From positions 62,001 through 126,000 of the forward strand of contig SEMN01000873.1 in assembly GCA_005408345.1 (NCBI GenBank): a stretch of 64,000 nucleotides of DNA, given 5' to 3'. Below are positions 47,610 to 61,256 of this stretch, piece after piece. Position numbers and translations under genes: made by a program. Each line of letters starts with the position of its first letter. Position 1 is the first letter of the stretch. The notes beneath the pieces were generated by a model. The model saw only the letters and a program-made list of their open reading frames with translations, was not told where the DNA came from and made no database searches. This stretch comes from Macquaria australasica (taxonomy: Eukaryota; Chordata; Actinopteri; Centrarchiformes; Percichthyidae).

Positions 47610-49900
47610 CATAAAATGAAAACAGTACTTGACGTAGTCGCTCCAATTAAAACCAGGAAAATAACTGTGAAAAAGGTTGCCCCATGGAAAAACAGTCAAA
47701 CCATGGAACTAAAAAGAGATTGCAGAATTGCTGAGCGCAGATGGCAAAAAACAAAATTAGTAATACATTACAATATACTCACTGAAAAACTTAAAAAATT
47801 ACAAGGCAACTCGAACATCACGGCAAGCATATTTCTCAAACCTGATAAACTAACTACAATATCTAGCTTTCAGGCTCTAAATGTGAAGAGTTTGCTGGCT
47901 ACTCTGGTATCTGCCAGCAAAACAAAGACACCACTTTTACCTGTAACCTCTGTACAGAGTGATGTCAAGTTGGAACATTTTGATCTGGTTGATGCTGAAA
48001 CTCTCAGGAAAATAGTAAGAGAACTGAAGCCCTCCACATGTTCCCTAGACCCAATTTTAACTTCCCTTTTAAAAACTATTTCTAATTCTGTAACTGAAGA
48101 CATCCTTGCCATAAAATTCCCTGCAGTTTGGTGTCTTCCCCACTGATTTTAAAACTACTTTAGTGAAACATCTTTTAAAGAAAAGGAACCTGGATATTTT
48201 AACACCCAGCAATTTTAGACCAATTTCAAATCTTCCATTTTTAAGCAAAATTTTAGAGAAACTAGTTTTTAATCAGCTATGTACTTTTTTAAACTCAAAC
48301 ACTATACTAGAAATGTTTCAATCAGGTTTTAGGACACATCACAGCACAGAGACAGCCCTGCAAAAAGCAGTAAACGACATCAGAACAAATGTTGATTGCA
48401 ACAAGTCTTCAGTTCTGGTGCTACTTGACCTGAGTGCTGCCTTTGATACCGTGGACCACCAGATCCTTTTAGATAGATTAAGTGAGCATATTGGCCTGTC
48501 TGGAACTGCTTTTAACTGGTTTACCTTATATCTTTGCAGAAGAAATTTTTTTTGTACCTACAGATGACCACTCCTCCAAACACTATGAGGTTACCTGTGG
48601 GGTACCACAAGGATCAGTTTTAGGACCATTACTTTTTAATTTGTACATGTTACCTATTGGCAGTGTCATCAGGAGGCACAGCATCTCTTTCCACTGCTAC
48701 GCTGATGACACTCAGCTCTATGTGGCTGTGTCTCCTGATGGCACCGGGCTAATTGACTCACTTTTTAACTGTATTTTAGATATAAAGGCCTGGATGTCAC
48801 AAAACTTTTTACAGCTCAACCAGGATAAAACAGAAGTACTGATTATTGGTTCAAAGGCTCAGAGAGAGAAACTGGCCTCCAGGCTAAATACACTAGGACT
48901 AAACCCAAGCCAAGAAGAAAGGAATCTAGGAGTGATTTTTGATTTAAATTTTAAGGCTCATGTGTCACCAAAACAGCATTTTTTCATTTGAAGAATATTT
49001 CAAATGAGGCCATTTCTCTCTCTGAACAACACAGAGAAACTGATGCATGCTTTTATTACTAGCAGGTTAGACTATTGGAATGCTCTCCTTTCTGGTCTAC
49101 CCAAGAATACAATCAATCAGCTACAATTAATTCAGGACTCTGCTGCACGAGTGCTGACTACGACCAAAAGGAGAGCACATATTACACCTATTTTAAAGTC
49201 TTTACACTGGTTTCCTGTTAGTTTTCATCTTGATTTTAAAATTATTTTATTAGTTTATAAGACACTACATGACCTGGCACCAGACTACCTCTCAGAAATG
49301 CTTCTGGTTTATGAACCGGGAAGGCCCCTCAGATCCACCGGTTCTTCTCTTTTAGCTGTTCCACAAAGCAGAACAAAAACGTGGTGATGCTGCTTTCAGT
49401 CGTTACGCTCCAAGCTTCTGGAACAACCTTCCAGAGGATCGGAGAAGAGATGAAAATACTGAGATATTTGAACGTAAACTAAAAACCCATCTATTTAGCC
49501 TGGCTTTTATGCAGTGTTTTATTATTTTATGGTTTTATTATTTGTGCTTATTTTATTTACTATCATCATTATATATATTTATATTTATATATATTTCTGT
49601 TTTATCAACATTTTATTGCTGATTACTATTTATTTAATTCTATTTTTAGTTCTTCTTCTTTAGTTAACATTTTACTATTTTATTTTATTATTATATATTT
49701 ATTTTGTGTAGTATTTCATGATTTTATTTTTAGGCTATTTTCATTGCTTGTATTGATTTTTTATGCTTTTTTTTTGGGTTGTTTTGGTGTGCATTAGTCT
49801 CTCAGTCCATTTTGAACATCATACGTTTTGTCAGTCACTTTTAATTTGATTTGTTTGAAAGGTGCTATATAAATACATTTTGATTGATTGAGTGATTGAT
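47610..49900 (+). mobile_element. LINE (L2/CR1-Rex-like), 5'-truncated, most of ORF2 visible
   Basis: 47616-48146 is the linker before RT (MKTVLDVVAPIKTRKITVKK). 48163-48991 is the RT: LTPSNFRPISNLPFLSKILE, FQSGFRTHHSTETALQKAVN, VLLDLSAAFDTVDHQILLDR, CGVPQGSVLGPLLFNLYM and the catalytic FHCYADDTQLY. 49004-49387 is the C-terminal part (FITSRLDYWNALLSGLPKNT, LQLIQDSAARVLTTTKRRAH). Frameshifts near 48150, 48560, 48990 and 49385 inactivate it. The 3' end is GGTGCTATATAAATACATTT with a TTGA repeat tail. The endonuclease is missing. Confidence 0.92.
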
Positions 49901-52080
49901 GTATGGATCAAGACACAATATCATGAACCAACTGTTCGTGTTAAAACATATGGTATAATATCTAATTCCCTCCAACTTTTCAGATCCACATGGCAGGGCT
50001 GCCCAGCCTCACCAGCCATTTTCATTTTAGTGCTAGAACCGCTGGCTTGTGCCATTCGAGCCAATCAAACATAACTGGTATTAATCTGAGTGGGTATGAT
50101 TTCAAAGCCAACCCCTATGCTGATGATATTTTATTAAGATTATCTAACCCAACTCACTCATTACTACACTTGTTAAAACTTACAGAAGCATTTGGTCAGT
50201 TTTCTGGATATAAAATGAATTGCAGTAAAAGTGAGGCTGTTATACTCTGTTGGTTTTTCTTCTGTTTCCTGTTTTATTTTGAAAGTCAACTTGTCTTGTC
50301 TCTTTAGTTCCTGCCCTCATGTGTCTTTAATTATCCTCACCTGCTCCCCAGTGCGCACCTGCCCCTGGTTCCCTCGTTAACCACTTCCCTACTTATACCG
50401 GTCCCCTTCCTTTGTTTTCTGTGGCGTCATACTGCTTGTCTTGTGCTCTTGTTTTGGATGTTATGCTTGTGCTTCTGTTCCCCAAACCTAGACCTGCCCA
50501 ATACCTGTTACCTGTCTAGCTGCCTGCCTGCCTGCACCTACGTGTAAGTGTTTTTTGTGAAATAAACCTTTGAACTGCTGGAGCCTCGACTGTCTGCATT
50601 TGGGTCCTTCCCCTGCTGCCTAGACAAATCACAACGGATGCTATCCCTCTTAACCAATATACCTTTGCAGCCCACCTTGGCTCTGCACCCTTTTGTCTGG
50701 AAACTTCAACATATGAAGTACCTCAATAAATATCTCATCTTCCATTACCAAGATATCCCACTGAAATGTCTTAGCATTTCAAAAGCAATTAGAGAGAATA
50801 TAAGGAGATGGACAGTCCTACCTTTATCGCTGCAGGGCACAGCACAGGTGATAAAGATGAATTTTCTACCCAGACTCTCCTTCCTTATATCAACCATACC
50901 ATTAAAGCTTCCCCAGCAATGGTTTAAGGAAATTGACAAATTATTTTCAAGCTTCCTTGATCCATAAGAAATTGGCCATACCCAGAAACAAGGGTGGTCT
51001 GGGTCTACGCAAGATTCACACTGTCATGGGCATACAAAGATAAGAAACCATATACAGTAGGTAGTTGAGAGTGGCTGTAGGAGAGGATATTTGAATACAA
51101 CAAGTCTCTCTCTTTTACATCATTATGGTACCATCCCAAATATAATGCTAAAATAGATAATTTGCTAATTGATTTTTCTTGTGAAATTGCAAAGGCAGTA
51201 CACAAACGATTGTCTATTAATGTTGTATCTCTACCATCTTGTCCAATATGGAATGATGGATGTGAGATGCAGGTGGTAAAACACTGAAAAGGAGCACTTG
51301 ACAACACCAAAATATCACTCAGATTGGACAGGTTACAAGGGACCATTCCATGAGCTGAAAATGCAGTTTGGCCTGAATGATTCTGCATTTCTACAATACT
51401 TACAGCTGAGATCTATCTTAAAAAATATATCCAAGAGAATCATGCTGGGATCCAAAAGTGTCCTTGATGGCAAACTGAGGGGTGCTGCTACTGGGCGAGG
51501 AACTGTCTCAGCTATATATGTTATTAACTGACAACATTGTCCCCACCAAATTTCAATGGGAACAAGACATTGATTCAGCCCTTATTCCGGATTGCTAGGA
51601 CTCAATTTTGAAGCATTCAACATCTATGCCAAATGTGTGTGAGATAAAATTATTCAAATTAAGGTCATACATAAGACTTATATTATTCCACATAAGTTAA
51701 AAAAAATGACCCAAATGCTTCTGAATTGTGCTGGCATGACTGTGACTGGTACAGTTATGCACTTACTGTGGTCCTGTCCCTGTTTTACAGGGGATAATGA
51801 ATGTTCATATTACTAAACGTCCTGTTGTATGCATACTGGGAAATACAATGGAAAATATACACGCAAGAACTACACAACGTATTGATGCACTAGCTTTTTC
51901 CTCTGTAAAGAGGACAATAACCTGATTCTGAAGTATGTATGCATGTGTTACAAGATTGAGTAGGACTTGAGCTGATGTAAGATATCATTGTAATGTATGT
52001 TTTTCAAGGTGTCTTGTGGATTATGTTGTTATTGTCTTTCTTGTCCTCTGAAAAAGTAAAAATTATAAATACATAAAAAA
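49900..52080 (+). mobile_element. L1-like LINE remnant, interrupted
   Basis: TWQGCPASPAIFILVLEPLA, ANPYADDILL and FSGYKMNCSKSEAVIL are the L1-clade RT palm motifs (QGCP, YADD, N-x-SKSE). The C-terminal part continues at 50638-51530 (NIRRWTVLPLSLQGTAQVIK, MNFLPRLSFL). It is split at about 50262-50636 by the LTR-like repeat. It is 5'-truncated, starts right after another LINE's tail, and ends in an A-rich tail. Confidence 0.85.
50262..50636 (+). repeat. LTR-like repeat, copy 2, inserted in the L1-like element
   Basis: Carries CCTGTTTTATTTTGAAAGTC, CTTGTCTTGTCTC, ACTTATACCGGTCCCCTTCC, GAAATAAACCTTTGAACTGC and CTGTCTGCATTTGGGTCCTT. The same landmarks occur, reversed, at 60812-61256. It splits the L1 frame between SKSEAVIL and the C-terminal part. 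Confidence 0.75.
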
Positions 52081-55000
52081 ACAGGTTATACACAAGAATG
52101 TATGATTGTTAGTAACAGTAAATGAGTCCTACAGTCAGCTACAGTCAACAGACTGTCAACAGTAACATTCTGCGAGGAAACATTATTTTATTAGTATAGT
52201 ATTTTAGTTTGTAATATTTAAATATTTGCATATAAAGATATTGCATGATTATACAATTCAGTATAAAGCTTCACGCAAAGCTTCAATTCAAAATCACTGG
52301 CCTTCAGACACTAAAATAAAATGTGCTGAATTTAATCATTAGACTATGGACCTATATTAACCCCTTCATACTCCAGTGTCCACTGTAATTGACAATTGAA
52401 AAACTGTTTTACATTTTACTTTGGCCTAGTAACTAAGTAGACTCAATCGGTGTTAGATTTTGATTTATAAGCTGTCAGGTAACAGAGTAAGATATGACAA
52501 AACACCAGCGTGACAGACAAAACCGATAGTGGGGTAAGAAACTTTACCTTTTAAATGTAAATTTATAAACATGTGGACTTTCTTGAACTGGATGAATTAT
52601 TAAATTGAAAATTTGTTCAAAACTGCAGGAGCATTGTTATATTTGCTGTAAAATTAATAATTAGTAATTTCATATTGAATTTATTGTTCCATAAGTTCAC
52701 TGGTGAAATAAAGATCAGTTATAAGCTATACAAGCTATAGGATTAGTTTGTTTTGGGTTTTTTTTTATGCATTCTTTAAAGTACAGCTTTGTTTTAATTT
52801 GTTTCATATGTTGAAGGAGGCAAGAGCTTTCTTTTTTTTTGCAAGTTAATTGAACGTTTTAAGTAGTAATAGTAATAATAAGAATCGTTTATTCATATAG
52901 CACTTATCTGTATTGCAATATTTATCGATCAAAACATCAAGATTTCAGGCCCCGGATCTCTACTGACCCTATGGTGCCCATGCTCACTGTACACAATCAA
53001 CAATCTCCGTGATGATTTTGTAGTCGGATGACACCGACTAACGACTGCTCCCACTGTATCAGTGTTAATAATATGAAGACTGATTAGAGCCGCTATAGGC
53101 ATCATGAGAGCGCGATGGTGATTATGATGACTAATATACTAAATCATTTACAAAAATAGCTACAATTCATCGTTTCAATACGTATTTTCTCTAACAAAAA
53201 ACAAAAGTATCGCTGTTTACAAAGAACTAAGCATCACCACTGTTCTCGTCCATAGCTATCATTACAGCATCGCTTTATTATCCGTCATTACGTTCTAACA
53301 TAAGATTAATTAAACACTTCATTCAAACAATTCCTGCAGCGTTTGTTTCATAATGAAACCAGTGCGTTTGACAGTGGGAACAATAAAAGAGGCGGTAGGT
53401 GTACCTGTCTGCAAATGGCGCTGAATGTGAAAAAAAAATGTCAACAAATTTTCTGTCATCAGCTCACAGTGTGATGAACAAAATCACTCACCCCACTCTG
53501 CTCAGATCAGCTAGCTGAAGAAATGATCCTGTGTGAAAGCAGATGCTCACAGGTCACTATTTCTTGCAAACATCAGATAAAGAAAGTGATAATTCATGAG
53601 AGTTAGCGGCTCTTAACAATGTGTTTAGGTACAAGGAGCAAACGCAGCGTTTAGTGCGTTTGTGCCCTCAGTGTTGTCTGACAGACAGCCAGAAGATGCG
53701 CAATATGCATGATCCCTCCTTAGCTGTACTCAGCTGCTGAAGCTGCACAGTATTTGTACAGTTTTCGTCAGCAGATGAAGGAAGGCTGTGAAAGCACCAG
53801 AAAAAACTGGTAAGTGAACCTTAAGTTCAGATTTTCTTTTAATTATTATTATTTTGACAAACTACTGTTTCCAAGACCAAGAATGAGCTTTCTGGCTTGA
53901 CATTTATGGTGCTTTACTACAATCAATAAGTAAATTGATTGTAATTGAAAAGTCTACTTTAAATTGATTTAAATTACATTTGCAATGATGCATTAATAAA
54001 TGCTAAATGAAGAAAAAATCTTTACATTTGCCATTCAATAATTTTATGCCCCTGAATATCTCAAATAATTTTAACAAAAATATTTTACATGTTGTTATTA
54101 CTTGTGTCCTGCCTGTCATGTTTCATATCAGATTCGATTACATGATCACTTTCATTTAAAGATGTCTCTCTTCTATTTGAAGACCTGTAAGCAGTGTGTC
54201 ACCTAAAAAGTCTAACCCACAGAGCAGTAGACAGAGCTGTAATTGGCCAGCTGTTGAGCTCTGAGCCACCACATGACTCCTATATAGAGCCTGGGGTGAG
54301 CTACAGGAGTAATATATTGGTGTTTACTCATAATCAATTAATATTGATAGATTTTTAAAAATCAATTACAGATTAATAAATTGAATTTACAAAGTGTCAC
54401 CTAAAATCAAATTGTTTAAATGAAGTTAAGCCACAACAGGACCTGTGTGTGTGTGTGTGTGTATTATGTAGATTCTTAATTTAGAGTTTTGCTGTTGTAC
54501 TGGTGTACTAGTATCAATTGTACATTTGAGTGTAAATACATCTTTGCATGGATACACTAAACAAAAAGAAGCTATTCCACTAGTATGTATATGCTAAAAA
54601 GGTTTTCCCTGTCCCCCAAAGTCCATGTGACTGACTGCCTGCACACATATTTTTACGTTTTTTTAATACCAAAATCATAATGCCTTCAATCTCATAAGAA
54701 GTTATATAATTTGTTGGGTAGCAAGGCAAAAGTACAACAGCTGGCTCTAAAAGGAACACAATAGCCAGGCTGAATAGATATGTTGAAACATCCAGCCTGT
54801 AAGACAGCTCATAGGGCCCATACACCCTAATCCACACACGCTTTGGCTCCCCCTCCTTTGAACAGGAGGGTGGAGCTTTGTATGTAATGAGGCAAGTGTA
54901 TTTGTGAAAGCAGCCAATGGGAGCAGTGTTGGGAGCAGTCTGCTCCAATCACAGCTCTGAGCTGCTGTTCATGGCAGAGCTTCACCATCAGTAACCAAGG

Positions 55001-56350
55001 ATCCCAGTGCCATAAAAATCAATGCATCCATTTTCACTCAGCAATTGTAAACAGTGTATCAGTAAGACGTGAGTGTGTAGGCTGAAGTCATTTGAATTGA
55101 TTCATAAAGATGTGAATTCAGGCAACATTTTATTTTATGACAGCCAGTGTAGAGCGCTAAGAGGATGTAGAGACAATCTCACACGGGTTTATTCACTTTT
55201 TGTTACATAAGAGACTGTAGTAAGCCTGCATTCTGTGTGCATGTGACACGGTTCTGAGTGATTCCAGATCTGATCACATTGAATAACAATAAAGCAATCT
55301 GGAGAGATTGTTGCTTACAGATGCAACACAATACAGAACATACTGCAAAGTACTCAAATCCTTAAAGAAATACTTCAACATTTTATGAAATATCATTAAT
55401 CACTTTCTTTCTGAGAGTGAGATGAGGGGATGGATATGAGTCTCATGTCTGTGTGATAAGTACAGAGCTGAAGTAAGGATGTTGTTAGCCTAGCTTAGCA
55501 CAAAAACTGGAAGCAGGGGGAATAGCTAGCCTGGCTCTGTCTAAAGTTGAAAAATATGTCTAGAAGTCAGCACCTCTAAAGCTCCTAATTAACATGTATC
55601 TCCTTTTGTTTAATCTGTATTCAAACAGAACAGAAAACAAAAGTTTGTATTTTTAGGGGCAGTCAGGTGCAGAGACTGTGCACAGCTTCCTGTCTTGTCA
55701 TCACAGTGAGTTTGTCATGTTTGGTACAGCCTTGTATAGAGACCAAAACCTGTGCTGACCGAACACTATAGCTGGAGAGCCCAGAAGTACTGGTGGATGG
55801 ATACACCGTTGTTTATCAAAATAGTTTCAGCTCCTATTACTCCCCCTAAAAAAAACAAATTGTTTGCCACTGAAAATTCTGGAATTCTGATTGTCTGAAA
55901 GGTGGTAATTTCCAATACCCACACAGTTCAGACACCTTCTCAATCAATACACCAGTGTGAAATCTTAGGTAAAGATAATAACAATGAGGCTTATCTTTTG
56001 TTAATTGTGCAACCAATAAAATACAACAGATAAATAGCTGCACAGTGAGAACAACATGTTGCCGACATTGCTTTGCCACGCCCCTTGGCGTACTGTTTAG
56101 CGTCAAATACTGACGCTGCTGTCATGCCTCTCGGCGTCTCATACAGACACATAAGGTACCCTTTAGGTTTAGGCAACAAAACTACTTGGTTTGGTTTAGA
56201 AAAGATCATGGTTAGGCGTAAGTCACGTACATAATGTTAAATTACTCAATGTTGACTTTTGGTTTCACACGGGACAATAAACCCTCGCCTCATGGGTGAA
56301 AGTCCTGTGTTTGACCCATCTTCCCTACGCTGACTTTGTCGCTCTTTATG
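52081..56350. other. Intergenic stretch with dispersed repeats only
   Basis: It holds a (GT)8-type tract near 54447, a GATGAAG...CCAGAAAAAACTGGTAAGTG repeat near 53770-53900, the dispersed repeat at 55360-55560, and a TTTAGGCAACAAAACTACTT repeat at 56160-56340. No gene was recognised. ORFs such as 54580-54948 (minus) lack family resemblance or splice support. Confidence 0.5.
55360..55560. repeat. Dispersed teleost repeat, forward copy
   Basis: AATACTTCAACATTTTATGA, GAGTGAGATGAGGGGATGGA, GCCTAGCTTAGCACAAAAAC and GCTAGCCTGGCTCTGTCTAA follow in the order typical of the repeat noted at 1325. Confidence 0.65.
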
Positions 56351-57421
56351 CTACACTGTACACTGTAAAAACGATAACTAGTAATTGTTGATCTTATTAA
56401 AATTTTCAAATCAATCTGACTTAGAAATAAAGCTTTCCTATTTGCAATAAACAAAAACTTGTCAGCCCAGCGAACGTCTCCCTATCGTTGCCCTTATAAG
56501 TATATTGAAATCAGTATAACAAGGATTTTTGAGTTGCAATTATGACTGATTGTCCTTGATTTTCCGTGATGGAAACCCTATAGACATGCATGTTGCAGTT
56601 GTCAATGGGGTTTTCCATGTCTGAGTAGGGAGGTGGTCAGACATTTTGTAGACAGAAACTCGACTGTGTGGCCAAAGTTGGATGCAAGTTGTGGATTCTT
56701 GGAATATTTGTGACTACTTAAGTTTGCCTAAGAAGGTAAGTGTGCTTTTTTATTAGACAAGGAAGTGCACTGTACTATTTCAACCGAAAGATGGATTCAA
56801 TTTGTTCAACTACCAAAGTTAGCGTTGTTAGGTAGGCTACAGATGCCGTTCTATGCAGTTATTTCCAAAAATAATTATGCCACAAACACAAATATGTTAA
56901 ATCAGTGAGGGCATTTAATTGCACTGGCACATATCTATTCAGCCTGGCACTGAATTGAATTGAATTGAATTTAGAATGCATTGTAATGGCAGTTTGGTCT
57001 ATTTGTCAGTGAATAGACTAAATGCTACAACTCCTCAAGACACAAGCCAAGTTCCCGTGTTTTGCTTGTTACCTGTTGATTAAAGTAAAGGGGGTTAGTC
57101 CCAAAGTAATGACAACTTTGGCCCTGGAGCAGAACACAAAGTATCCCCTGTGCTTCCCAACTAACGTTATGGTCTGGACGCTGATCTCATCATCAGGTTA
57201 GATGCAGAATTGGTTAATTTTAATCAATTTTGTCTTCAAAGTATGCTATATTGATGCATTTATATGCACATATTCAGTTTTGAGTCAGTTCTGGGCCAGG
57301 TGCACTGGTAATAGCATTTTTCATAGTTTCATTGTACTTGCTTATTAAACAAAGACAAATGTTTGAATTCACATTTGCATTTATGTTACTTGTCATATAA
57401 TTATGCATATACACTAGATTC

Positions 57422-57665
57422 GATTCAATTCAATTCAGTTTTATTTATATAGCGCCATATCATAAAGTTATCTCAGCAGGAGCAGGAGGAAAGAGAACAT
57501 ACAGCAGCACAATACAGTTCCACATAGGGATGTAAAGCAATAGCTGTGGTAATGCCATTGATGTTAACACCAACAGAAACAACACTAAGAGCAACATTAT
57601 AATAGCAATACTAATAATAAGAGCAACAACAGTAATAGCAGCAGCGGGTGCAGAGCATAATACTA
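57422..57665 (-). mobile_element. LINE 3' tail, reverse, nested
   Basis: GATTCAATTCAATTCAGTTT, ATATAGCGCCATATCATAAA and further on ATGCCATTGATGTTAACACC match the reversed 3' region of the 23190 copy. Nested in the CACTA-ended element. Confidence 0.88.
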
Positions 57666-58217
57666 ATAATACTACTAATAATACTTACAGAATGCAAGTA
57701 ATATTGCTTCATGTAGTTTTAACATTTAGAGTATGCTTTCATAGCTGGTGCTAATCATTTTATGCCTAGTACATTTTGTGGAAGATTTCATTTTGTGCCC
57801 AGACATGTTTTAAGAATGAGTGCACCCAAAATGAAAAACTAAATAAATAAATACACCTCTCCCCAGTGCAGTTTATCAGTCCAGATAATTTTGGTGTGAG
57901 GATTGGAGTTTTCTATGACTTCTGCTCCCTTTTTTCTGCTGAAGGGCAACAGCCAACCAAAATCAACTGGCCATTGTTGGCTGGTGTTCTTTGGCAGAAA
58001 ATACTTCAAAACTCGTCATAACAAGCTTGGTGGGTGATAGCAACTGTGTCATTGCTTTTGGAAATAGACACTGCTGTAGTCTTTTTTTTTTTATTTCCAC
58101 AAGCTGAATGGCAAGAGTCAGTAGTATGGTACTAAAGTTAAAGTTAGAATAGTAGAAATGTATTTCGAATTTTAGTTTTCCTTAGCACTCAATCATGCAT
58201 CTGTTACTTTTCCTCAG

Positions 58218-58480
58218 GACACTGACCCTGAAGAAAGAGTGCTCAGAGGTGTGTCTGTTTCCATCCTCACCATCCTTGAAGATGATGCCGCCATATCACC
58301 AAATGTGCGAGACGTGGCTGTTGTGTTGTGTCGTCCTGCATGACCTACCAGACGTCTGTACTGTCTTTGCATACCTCTTTGGCCTTCTGTATGCCATGAA
58401 CATTGATTATCCAAGGCAGATGAGGTATACCTTTGAACCTTTAAAACACTATTTTGTTTACCGTCAACAATATTGTAATG
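58218..58480 (+). pseudogene. Decayed C-terminal exon of a multi-copy fish protein family
   Basis: After CTTTTCCTCAG one frame reads DTDPEERVLRGVSVSILTIL, EDDAAISPNVRDVAVVL. A second frame takes over near 58332: VVLHDLPDVCTVFAYLFGLL, YAMNIDYPRQMRYTFE. The ending Y-x-LGLLYAL-x-x-x-YP-x-x-x-x-YTFE is one I recall from large expansions of uncharacterised fish proteins (SAMD3-like). The frame change looks like a small deletion. An AATAAA lies at 58562. The location inside a CACTA-ended element suggests it travels with the transposon. Confidence 0.6.
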
Positions 58481-60811
58481 TGACCACACATATCTGTTTA
58501 ATTTATATATCTTGTAGTTTACCTGTGAACCCTCATGTTCACAACCATATGTTTCGTAAGAGGAATAAACAAGGTCTCAGCTAAATTTCAGCTCTGTGCT
58601 TTTTATTTATTATTCATTTATTTACTGAGCATTCATTGAATATATTTGCAGCAACCTGCATTTTCCTTTATTTAAAAAGGCAAAGTTTTATCTCACTGAA
58701 GCAAAAATTGTATGTTTATTCAACATGAATATCTGTGTTTGTTGAAGGTAGAATTACATGGCACTGAAGAAAGAATTTCATTGTTAGCCTCACAGGAATA
58801 TCATAATTAGGTGAACAAGATCTAAGTTGGCAGAACTCTTGTCTAAACTTGTAAACCTTAGTAAAGTCAACAACAATAGTCAAAAGTTGAAAAAACTCAA
58901 AACTCTTGCATCATGTTTCCTTGATAATTTGTGTTTTCTCAACCTTTTCGTTTTTACAGTGTACGCGGAGGGGCATGACAAAACATCTGCATTTGACACC
59001 CTGGGAATGAGAATGGGCTGGTGACAACCAAATACAATTATAAAATGTGTTTGATATCCAGGTGAATTTTGATGTCCAAATCGTGGTACAAGAAGTAAAG
59101 AGAGGACTTTTGAATTTTAGCTATGTTGAAACTGGTAGCCTACTATATTTGATTAAAGCAAGCCTATGTAACATTTGCTGAATTGTGGCCACTGTGCAAT
59201 TTAAAACTTACTAACATTAGCCACCATCAGCTCTTGGTCATACCAGACAAAGTAAGGCTGTATTTTTTTCAAAAGTTCTTAAAGTCTTGTTTTAAGACAG
59301 ATGGTGAGATAAAAAAAATGTAAGTAAATTAAAAATGTATGGCACTTTGACACCTGGCGATAGCATAAGCGGAATAATACCCTCTTAAGTTAAATGTTTA
59401 ACTATTGTAATAGATAATGAGGCAGCAAAGATCCTCCCAATGTGAAGCGGAGGGTGGTTTGCAGAGGCTCCTTACAATTATCACATTTTTAAAAATAAAT
59501 TAACTTTCAAACATTATTGTATTTTCTGCTCATTGACTGATTATTCTACCATTTCAGCCATATTAATTTCTGAAATTTGGAAAAATTATGAAGCAGAATT
59601 ATGAATTCTAAAACCATACTTCAGCCTACAGTGCTTGATACAAATGAAAAACTACATTCAAATCAGCATCAACATGCACACTCAGTCAGCACAAAAGAAA
59701 CTTACAGCCAAGTAGCACAGTGCACAGAGATATGAAGTGGGTTTCCACGAATACAGCAGCATGGTTATAATTGGCATATCTAAGCCACTTATAGTGCTTT
59801 TGTCTGGGAAGCGGTCTGTTCAGCACAACGCTCTCTGCATCAGCAGTCTGTACAGTCAGATCTCCTCACGCATTCATACAGACACTCCTTCCCCCATCAC
59901 TACACAAAAGGCCACCCTTTGCCTTCACAGCCCCTCCCCCTTCACTATCACTAGCAGCCTCACCCTCCCCCCAGTGTGAGGAGCAGGTGCTAAGCCAGAC
60001 TGTCTGCCGAGGTAAGTGACAGCATGGAGCACAGTGGCTCCCCAGAGAGGAGCAGAGAGAACACCACAATCCAACACAAACACCCATAATTTCAAGTAAA
60101 AATTATGTCTGGTATAGAGGGGAGCAAGGCAAAGATTACAGCAATTGGACTGAACCAACGCCCTAAGTTAACCTTTTCAACCCTATAACTCATACTGTGC
60201 TGCCAAAAATAGTTAAAACCTGCAGAACTTTGACAAAAATTCTAGTGCAGATCCTAAAGTTTCCAAAGTTACCAAATACGTCAGGCAGATTAATGGGAAA
60301 ATGTGTATAAAATGATATACCAGATTCCAGAATTTAGAATATTTCCATTTAGTGGGAAAATAACAGCAGGTATCCTTATCTCCAAATTAACAAGATAACA
60401 CTTTCAAATGTCTCATTTAACGTAAGTATTAGTAATATTCTATAACTATCGTGATTTTTTTCAGTGGTGTTTGACTGTCAAATTGTTTTGTTAGCTGTAT
60501 GTAGGCTAGTGAGTAACATTGGCTTAGATGTCTTTAGCCAGGTACAACTGCTGCAGAGTTGTCAACTCAAGGAAAACATGATGGGACTGAGTGACAGAGC
60601 AAAAACAGAGACTATAAATATCACCAACCAATAATGGACACATCACAAATTCAGTCAGCTTGTCCCCATAGGAGAACCCTTTTTAGAATCCTGCAGGATT
60701 CAGTTGAACCCTCTGTTGACTTTCAAAAGGGGACTCCTTCATCCTATGTGTTGTTAACAGTGAAAGTATTCTTGACGTAATTATGTTAAGAAAAGCCTTC
60801 GAGGCAGCTCT

Positions 60812-61256
60812 GCCACGACAAGCCATTAGGGAAGCAGGGAGAGGACCCAAATGCAGACAGGCAGGAGTTGACGATGTCCAAAGGTTTATTCACTAACACA
60901 AAAACTCACAAAAATCCTCGTGACCGAAGGTAGGAGCACACACTCAGGGAATCACAGGAACATGGCATGACGTGGAACAGAACACTGAAAAACACATGGC
61001 AGCCAAACACAAACTGACATACATCAGCAACATCAATGACTCGACAGGGAACAAAGGGAAAGGACCGGTATATATAAGGGAGGAGACAATCAGGGAAGTA
61101 GACACAGGTGCACACAATCAAAACGGCAGGAAACAGAACAAAGACCAGAAGTAAATACTACACGTGAGACAAGACTAGTGAACTTCAAAATAAAACAGGA
61201 AACACACCAAACCCAAAACACACGAGTCCAAACAAAAAGTCCTTCAGATCCTTACA
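60812..61256 (-). repeat. LTR-like repeat, copy 3 (reverse)
   Basis: Read on the minus strand it begins TGTAAGGATCTGAAGGACTT, has CCTGTTTTATTTTGAAG, a TATATATACCGGTCC block, GAATAAACCTTTGGACATCG and CTGCATTTGGGTCCTCTCCC, and ends near CTTGTCGTGGCA. TG...CA ends, a TATA-like box and AATAAA fit a solo LTR. No flanking duplication was found. Confidence 0.65.

Larger units (their letters stand above)
56361..58961. mobile_element. 2.6-kb element with CACTA-type ends
   Basis: The left end CACTGTAAAAACGA (56361-56374) is exactly mirrored by TCGTTTTTACAGTG (58948-58961), and both are flanked by TA. CACTG...CAGTG ends with a 2-bp duplication fit the fish EnSpm/CACTA type. Subterminal AAGTTGAAAAAACTCAAAAC blocks near the right end also fit. 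Inside are a splice-like leader (donor GTAAGTG near 56736), a decayed protein exon at 58218-58470 and a nested reversed LINE tail at 57422. No CACTA transposase is seen. Confidence 0.75.

Noticed and set aside
53760..53900. Exon-like segment with a good donor (CTG before GTAAGTG)
   Set aside because: The same sequence pattern recurs near 26580, 34890 and 39770, so it is a dispersed repeat rather than a first exon.
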